Made by a program: the position numbers and the translations under genes
Notes under the pieces: generated by a model
What the model was told of the DNA's origin: nothing
Database searches by the model: none
Seen by the model: the letters and a program-made list of their open reading frames with translations, nothing else
Part shown: piece after piece, positions 59,652 to 63,953 of the stretch
Numbering within the stretch: the first letter of the stretch is position 1
Layout: every line of letters starts with the position of its first letter
Assembly (NCBI GenBank): GCA_038209365.1
Contig: JBBQXS010000022.1
Span: forward strand, 1 to 63,953
DNA length: 63,953 nt
Reading direction: 5' to 3'
From: DASQHW01 sp038209365
Lineage (GTDB): Bacteria; Actinomycetota; Acidimicrobiia; IMCC26256; PALSA-610

Positions 59652-60628
59652 GGATCGATGTGGTGCTCGACGCGATGGCCAGTCGGGACGTCGACGCGAT
59701 GGTGCTCGGCCGCGAAGCGAACGCGCGCACCGTCGCGGACACGAGACGGCTCTGGCTCGCGGGCACGCGCGCGTTCTCGCCGAGCTGTGTCGTCATACGC
59801 GAGCGCGCCGCCGTGCACGTGCTGTCGAACAGCGACGACGCCGTGCCCGCAGGGTTTCCGGTCGAGCGGCTGTACGGCATCACGTGGAACCCGGAGAAGT
59901 TGGTCGCCGCCCTCGCCGCAATTCCCGGCTTGGCGGAGGCCGAGCGCGTCGCCGTCGACGGCATGACTCCGTTGATGCACACGTTGCTGTCCAGGGCCGC
60001 GCCCGCCGCCGAGCTCGTGGACGCCGGGCCGTTGCTCACGGCGTTGTGGTCGCGACCCGACCCCGAGCGCGCGGAGGGGGTGCGCGCCGCCGCCGAAGTC
60101 GCGAGCGCGGGCATGGCGGCAATGGTCGACCTCCTCCGTCCCGGCGTGCACCCGCGTACCTTGCGTGGGGTGTGCGCGCAGGTGTTCGCGACGTTCGGCG
60201 TGACGACCCCGGCCTTCGAGGCGGTCGTAGCGCCGCTCGACGCGAACGCGTCGACATGGCTCTCGCCCGAGCGCATCCTCGCGCCACACGAGCTCGTGGT
60301 GTTGCGTGCGGGTGCGCTGCGTGACGGGTGGGAAGCGTCGGTCTCGCGCACGTACCGCATCGGTGCCGATTCGGTTGCCGAGCAGCCGCCACCGGAGCAA
60401 TGGCAGCCGCTTCTTTCCGCGTGCCGCGCCGGTGCGACGGCAGGCGATCTGCGCGCGCGCGAAGCCGTGATCTACGGCGTCGGCCGCGGTGTCGAGTCCT
60501 GGCCGGACGATTTCGCGCTCGTCGCCGGCGGGACGTGTGCGCTCGAGGTGTCCGACGCCCGCGGGTTGCGCCAGGACGTGCTGCTCGTCGGCGAGCGGAA
60601 CACGGGGCTCCTGACGTCGGTCATCTGA
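59648..60628 (+). CDS. Degenerate M24 peptidase-fold protein
   Basis: Protein of 326 residues, coupled to the preceding M24 gene by a GTGA overlap. The same two-domain layout is recognisable (MVLGREANARTVADTRRLWLAG, then VRAAAEVASAGMAAMVDLLRPGVHPRTLRG), but the metal ligands are lost: where the active enzyme has DSG...SDFGATW, this one reads RAGALRDGWEASVSRTYRIG, and no His-Gly or Glu ligand motif follows. It is probably a non-catalytic partner of the active M24 protein (inference). Confidence 0.82.
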   Translation: MRIDVVLDAMASRDVDAMVLGREANARTVADTRRLWLAGTRAFSPSCVVIRERAAVHVLSNSDDAVPAGFPVERLYGITWNPEKLVAALAAIPGLAEAERVAVDGMTPLMHTLLSRAAPAAELVDAGPLLTALWSRPDPERAEGVRAAAEVASAGMAAMVDLLRPGVHPRTLRGVCAQVFATFGVTTPAFEAVVAPLDANASTWLSPERILAPHELVVLRAGALRDGWEASVSRTYRIGADSVAEQPPPEQWQPLLSACRAGATAGDLRAREAVIYGVGRGVESWPDDFALVAGGTCALEVSDARGLRQDVLLVGERNTGLLTSVI

Positions 60629-62167
60629 TCACGCGCTCCGCGTTGTCCCGCCCGGGTAGCCGCCGCCACCATAGCGGTCGTCGAGCGCGTCGTAGTCCGG
60701 CGCGAAGCCTCGACGCGGGATCGCGTCGACGAACTGGATGGAGCGCGGTTTCTTGTACGACGCGATGCGTTGCTTGCAATGCGCGATCAGGTCTTCTTCC
60801 GTCGCGCGAGCATCGGCGCGCAACACCACAACCGCCTTGACGGCCTGCACCCACGCGTCGTCGGGGACACCGATCACCGCGCAATCCTCGACCGCCGGGT
60901 GTTCCTTCAAACAATTCTCCACCTCGACCGGATAGATGTTCTCGGCGGCCGACTTCAGCATCCGCGTCTTCGGACCGACAAACGTGAACGAGCCGTCGGC
61001 TTCCAATCGCCCGAGGTCGTTGGTGTGGTGCCAGCCGTTACGCGCCCGCAGCTCGTTCAACGTCGCGCGATTCCAGTAGCCGCACATCACCGTGAGCCCG
61101 CGCACGACGATCTCACCGACGCTGCCGGGCGGCACCTCCTTGTCCTCCGCGTCGACGACGCGCACGTCGACAAGCGGTGACGGCCGGCCATGCGTGCCCG
61201 CCGCGCCGACACCGAGCAGGTTGAACGTCGCCATGCCCATGACCTCGGACTGGCCGTACCCGCCGGCATGGCGGCCCCACAGGCTGTCGTCGCGTTGCAC
61301 CCACGCGTCGAAGGCAGGGTTGCCGCGCTTCCCGCGAAACGAAGAGAGATCGTATTGGTTGTCGCGGTTGGCGGCGACGATGGTGTCGATCATCGGTCCG
61401 ATGACGAAGCCGCCGGTGCAGTGGTCGCGCTCGATCGCCGCGCAGAGCGCGTCGCCGTCGGAACGGCGGATGAACACATTCGTACCGGCGCTCACGAACG
61501 TCGAGAGGTTCGGCATGAACGTGCCGATATGGAAGAGCGGTCCCGAGTTCAAGAACACGTACCTCGCGTCGATGCCCGACCACGGCGCCATGAGCAGTCC
61601 CTGTGCGATCAGCGCGCGCGATGGCAGCATCGCTGCGTTGGGGCGGCCGTCGAAGGCGGCGGTGTAGATGAGCAACAACGGTGATGCGTCGTCCGCGTCG
61701 GCGTCCGGATCGGGCATGCCGTCCGGGATCTCCCCGAGCCACGCCTCGTATTCACCGGTGTCGTGGGCGATCCAACGCGCGGCCGCGTCGGTCGCGGCCT
61801 GACGGCCCGCCTGCACCGTCGTGCCGACCTCTTCGTCCTGCCAAACGACGACGGCGGGACACAAGTCATCGATGACGAAGGCGAGCTCGCTCGGCTGCTG
61901 CCTCCAGTTCGCGGGACAGAACATCGCGCCGAGTTTGCAGCACGCCAGCAGCAACTCCTGGAGGCGGAACGAGTTCTGACCGAGCCACAGCACACGGTCG
62001 CCGGCGCCGACACCGGCAGCTCGGAGGGCGTGTGCGACGCGGTTCACGCGTTCGTCGGTCGCGCGCCAGGTGAGCCGCGTGTCGACGTCGACGAACGCGA
62101 GCCTGTCGGGGTACGCGCGCGCGTGCGAGCGCAACACGTCCGCCATTGACCGGCGGTGGATGCTCAC
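60629..62167 (-). CDS. AMP-forming acyl-CoA synthetase-like (ANL superfamily) enzyme
   Basis: Protein of 512 residues with most ANL motifs: GGYGQSEVMG (A5), GWHHTNDLGRLEADGSFTFVGPKTRMLKSAAENIYPVEVE (A7-A8) and a C-terminal VDAIPRRG in place of the usual Lys-containing A10 motif. The phosphate loop A3, normally SGTTGxPKG, reads TAAFDGRPNAAML. The gene follows DUF35 with a GTGA overlap and ends next to a convergent gene with no gap. It probably activates an acid for the thiolase-DUF35 neighbours, but the changed loop leaves activity open. An ATG seven codons on is an alternative start. Confidence 0.87.
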   Translation of the reverse strand: MSIHRRSMADVLRSHARAYPDRLAFVDVDTRLTWRATDERVNRVAHALRAAGVGAGDRVLWLGQNSFRLQELLLACCKLGAMFCPANWRQQPSELAFVIDDLCPAVVVWQDEEVGTTVQAGRQAATDAAARWIAHDTGEYEAWLGEIPDGMPDPDADADDASPLLLIYTAAFDGRPNAAMLPSRALIAQGLLMAPWSGIDARYVFLNSGPLFHIGTFMPNLSTFVSAGTNVFIRRSDGDALCAAIERDHCTGGFVIGPMIDTIVAANRDNQYDLSSFRGKRGNPAFDAWVQRDDSLWGRHAGGYGQSEVMGMATFNLLGVGAAGTHGRPSPLVDVRVVDAEDKEVPPGSVGEIVVRGLTVMCGYWNRATLNELRARNGWHHTNDLGRLEADGSFTFVGPKTRMLKSAAENIYPVEVENCLKEHPAVEDCAVIGVPDDAWVQAVKAVVVLRADARATEEDLIAHCKQRIASYKKPRSIQFVDAIPRRGFAPDYDALDDRYGGGGYPGGTTRSA

Positions 62168-62592
62168 AACCGGAAGACCGGGATGGACGTGCCCTCGCGC
62201 ACGTCGTACCAGTCGAGCGTCACCGGCGCGCCGATGCGCACCGCCTGTGGTTCGCAATCGACGACGTTGCCGATCAGGCGACACCCGCCCGTGCCCGGGA
62301 GCTCGACGACGGCCGCGATCAGCGGCAGCGCGTCGCGCACCTGGGGGATCACCGCGTGGCGAATGACCGTGAACGAATAGACCGTCCCCGCGCCGTCATG
62401 GTCGACCCACTCGACGTCCTGCGCGCGGCACTTCCAGCAGAACGGCGACGGCGGCAACCGAAACGTTCCGCACGTGGTGCAGCGTGGCAGCACGAGACGA
62501 TGCCGGGCGGCCGCCTCCCAGAACGGTCCGGTGGACGGGCTGGGCGAGAGCCCGACGACGTCGGCCGGCGGCACGCCTCGTATCGCGATCAC
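62164..62592 (-). CDS. DUF35 OB-fold protein with zinc ribbon
   Basis: Protein of 142 residues: FWEAAARHRLVLPRCTTCGTFRLPPSPFCWKCRAQD supplies the N-terminal helix and a Cys-x2-Cys...Cys-x2-Cys zinc ribbon, followed by an OB-fold (GTVYSFTVIRHAV, VVELPGTGGCRLIGNVV). DUF35 proteins bind CoA esters and partner thiolase-like enzymes (for example ChsH2 with Ltp2, established). Here it starts 1 bp after the thiolase stop. Confidence 0.93.
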   Translation of the reverse strand: MIAIRGVPPADVVGLSPSPSTGPFWEAAARHRLVLPRCTTCGTFRLPPSPFCWKCRAQDVEWVDHDGAGTVYSFTVIRHAVIPQVRDALPLIAAVVELPGTGGCRLIGNVVDCEPQAVRIGAPVTLDWYDVREGTSIPVFRL

Positions 62593-62593
62593 C

Positions 62594-63787
62594 TCACGCC
62601 CTCCCGAGAAGGAGCGACGACACGGGAATCGACGCCGGACCGCCGGTGACGAGCGCCGCCTCCGCGCCGTCGACCTGGTTCACCGCCGTGCCTCGCAACT
62701 GCTCGACGGCTTCCATCACGTGGGTCATGCCGATGATGTACGCCTCCGACAGGTTTCCGCCGTGCGTGTTCACGGGAAGCGACCCGCCGGGCCAGCGAAT
62801 GTTGCCGTCGCCGACGAACGGGCCGCCCTCGCCGATGCCGCAGAATCCGTAGTCCTCGAGCTGCATGATCACCATCGGGCTGAAGTGGTCGTAGATCAGC
62901 GCCACGTCGACGTCGGCCGGCGACATGCCGGCCATCTCGTACAGCCGGCGCGCGACCGGTCGATGTCCCGAGGACACGAACTCGTCGTCGGGCATGCCCA
63001 TCCACGTGATCGCCTGCCCCCACCGGCCGTGCCCGCCGTGCGCCGAGGCGATCACGCGCACGGGGGGATGACGCAGATCGCGCGCCCGCTCCGCGCTCGT
63101 CGTCACGACCGCGACGGCGCCGTCGCACTCGAGACAGAAGTCGTACAGGCAGAGCGGATCGGAGATCATGCGCGCGCTGAAGTAGTCCTCCCGTGTCAAC
63201 GGTTCCTTCATGAGCGATGTGGGTCGACGGACCGCGTTGTTGCGCGTAGAGACCGCGACCTCGCAGAAGTGCTCGCGAGTCGTGCCGTACAGGTGCATGT
63301 GCCGCTGCGCGAGCACTGCGAACATCTGCCCGGGGGCCATCAGGCCTGACGGTTGCACGAAGTTGGCTTCGGGCGACGGCGGCGCGCTGTACACCGCGCC
63401 TTTCGAACCACGAGGTGCGAACGAGGCGCCGAACCGGCTCGCGGCCTGCTGCAACGTCATGACCGACACCACGCACTCCGCCATGCCGCTCACGATCGCG
63501 GCCGCCGCGAGACCGACTGATCCGGCTGCACCTCCGCCTCCACCGGTGAGCATCGCGGTGAACCGCACCTCGGGCACGCCGAGCCACTGCGCGAACAACG
63601 ACGTGTCGAAGCCCATGCTGTACAACGCGAACCCGTCCAGGTCGTCCGCGGTGAGGCCGGCGTCGGCCAGCGCCGCGAGCACCGCCTTGCCCGCCAGCTC
63701 CATGGGCGTCTGAGGCACCGACTCGCCGCGCCGGTAGTAGGGCGTCGCGCCCACGCCCACGATCGCCGTCTTGTCCTTCAGCGTCAT
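62594..63787 (-). CDS. Thiolase-like (SCP2/lipid-transfer type) protein
   Basis: Protein of 397 residues with the thiolase fold: TAIVGVGATPYYRRGESVPQTPMELAGKAVLAALADAGL, ECDGAVAVVTTS, YDHFSPMVIMQLEDYGFC and GGSLPVNTHGGNLSEAYIIGM. It lacks the usual N-terminal catalytic Cys context but keeps the C-terminal NTHGG His, as in Ltp2-like aldolases and acetyl-CoA acetyltransferase relatives. With DUF35 it probably forms a heteromeric aldolase or thiolase. Strong GGAGGAGGC site before the ATG at 63787. Confidence 0.92.
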   Translation of the reverse strand: MTLKDKTAIVGVGATPYYRRGESVPQTPMELAGKAVLAALADAGLTADDLDGFALYSMGFDTSLFAQWLGVPEVRFTAMLTGGGGGAAGSVGLAAAAIVSGMAECVVSVMTLQQAASRFGASFAPRGSKGAVYSAPPSPEANFVQPSGLMAPGQMFAVLAQRHMHLYGTTREHFCEVAVSTRNNAVRRPTSLMKEPLTREDYFSARMISDPLCLYDFCLECDGAVAVVTTSAERARDLRHPPVRVIASAHGGHGRWGQAITWMGMPDDEFVSSGHRPVARRLYEMAGMSPADVDVALIYDHFSPMVIMQLEDYGFCGIGEGGPFVGDGNIRWPGGSLPVNTHGGNLSEAYIIGMTHVMEAVEQLRGTAVNQVDGAEAALVTGGPASIPVSSLLLGRA

Positions 63788-63802
63788 GCCTCCTCCATCT
63801 GT

Positions 63803-63841
63803 TTGGACGCTCAGCCCGCCTGTGGCGGGCTGAGCGTCCAA
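63803..63841. terminator. Perfect 18-bp-arm hairpin between amidohydrolase and thiolase genes
   Basis: TTGGACGCTCAGCCCGCC pairs perfectly with its inverted copy across a TGT loop. It contains the stop codon of the amidohydrolase and lies 15 bp before the thiolase start. It could end or attenuate transcription between the two genes, or protect the upstream mRNA. Confidence 0.75.
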
Positions 63842-63953
63842 TATGTTGGGACCATCACGCCGTACAAGCGCGCGGCGTTGCCGCCGACCATCGCACCCAA
63901 CAACCGCTCCCGCACGCCGGCAAACATGCGCTCGACCACATACAGGCAGTGCG
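63811..63953 (-). CDS. Amidohydrolase (metal-dependent hydrolase) C-terminus, 5' end outside window
   Basis: The frame open to the right edge reads VVERMFAGVRERLLGAMVGGNAARLYGV followed by a short tail and TGA at 63811-63813. The VGGNAARLYG signature is typical of the C-terminal end of TIM-barrel amidohydrolase_2 proteins. Only about 46 residues are visible. It is the first visible gene of the thiolase-DUF35-ligase transcript; the last codons form part of a strong hairpin. Confidence 0.75.
   Translation of the reverse strand, partial: HCLYVVERMFAGVRERLLGAMVGGNAARLYGVMVPTYWTLSPPQAG

Noticed and set aside
1..63953. tRNA or rRNA genes, insertion sequences, prophage genes, toxin-antitoxin or defence loci
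   Set aside because: None were recognised; the zeta-like kinase at 30543-31589 has no adjacent antitoxin and is better seen as a metabolic-type kinase fusion.

Overview
The window is a gene-dense, high-GC stretch of an actinobacterial chromosome. The best guess is an uncultured Acidimicrobiia-like organism, but no marker gene here fixes the taxonomy. Support for this comes from strongly GC-biased third codon positions and frequent GTG starts. Many genes appear leaderless, with a TANNNT box 6-8 nt before the start codon. Family content also fits: F420-type luciferase-like oxidoreductases, paired acyl-CoA dehydrogenases, an IclR gene divergent from leuCD, a sunset-domain protein and P450-type small ferredoxins. 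No rRNA, tRNA, CRISPR array, insertion sequence or phage gene was seen. No gap between genes exceeds 300 bases.

Layout. 1-9.4 kb: a hydantoinase/oxoprolinase pair (hyuB, cut by the left edge, and hyuA), an OmpR-type DNA-binding protein and an IclR regulator, all on the minus strand. The IclR gene faces leuC-leuD. leuA follows on the minus strand, co-transcribed with a methyltransferase and preceded by a complete leucine attenuator with promoter, 17-residue leader peptide, hairpin and terminator. 9.4-24 kb: serA and an aspartate aminotransferase; cell-wall enzymes (D,D-carboxypeptidase and a class B penicillin-binding protein); CcdA, RNase D, two F420-type oxidoreductases and an acyl-CoA dehydrogenase pair. 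24-38 kb: mostly accessory genes (phosphoesterase, DUF442-like phosphatase, membrane glycosyltransferase, DUF1772, DinB, an ECF sigma factor, a GGDEF-EAL enzyme, a secreted beta-propeller and a P-loop kinase fused to a SnoaL domain). 37.7-47 kb: two SDR-ferredoxin pairs, a phospholipase C-like lipoprotein, a fused 2-oxoacid dehydrogenase E1 facing an E2 that lacks a lipoyl domain, an FAD oxidoreductase, MazG and an acyl-CoA dehydrogenase. 47-55 kb: ArsR/SRPBCC facing a solitary ClpP, DegV, an MFS exporter, a PlsY-like protein, a dienelactone hydrolase and a Ser/Thr kinase with a lipoprotein. 55-60.6 kb: a DUF4202-SnoaL fusion followed by a complete AmmeMemoRadiSam operon, extended by 4-nt overlaps into two M24 peptidase-fold genes, one of them degenerate. 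60.6-64 kb: a minus-strand acyl-metabolism operon of amidohydrolase (cut by the right edge), SCP2-type thiolase, DUF35 and an unusual AMP-forming ligase.

How it fits together. Leucine synthesis has two visible control layers: an operator between IclR and leuC, and attenuation at leuA. Lipid, sterol or aromatic CoA-ester catabolism is suggested by the acyl-CoA dehydrogenases, SDRs, thiolase-DUF35-ligase set, E1/E2 and ferredoxins, but no substrate can be named. Three families of short intergenic repeats occur. Two of them carry the Shine-Dalgarno region and end at a start codon, which I consider the most transferable observation. The AmmeMemoRadiSam/M24 operon is the best candidate for a poorly described system.
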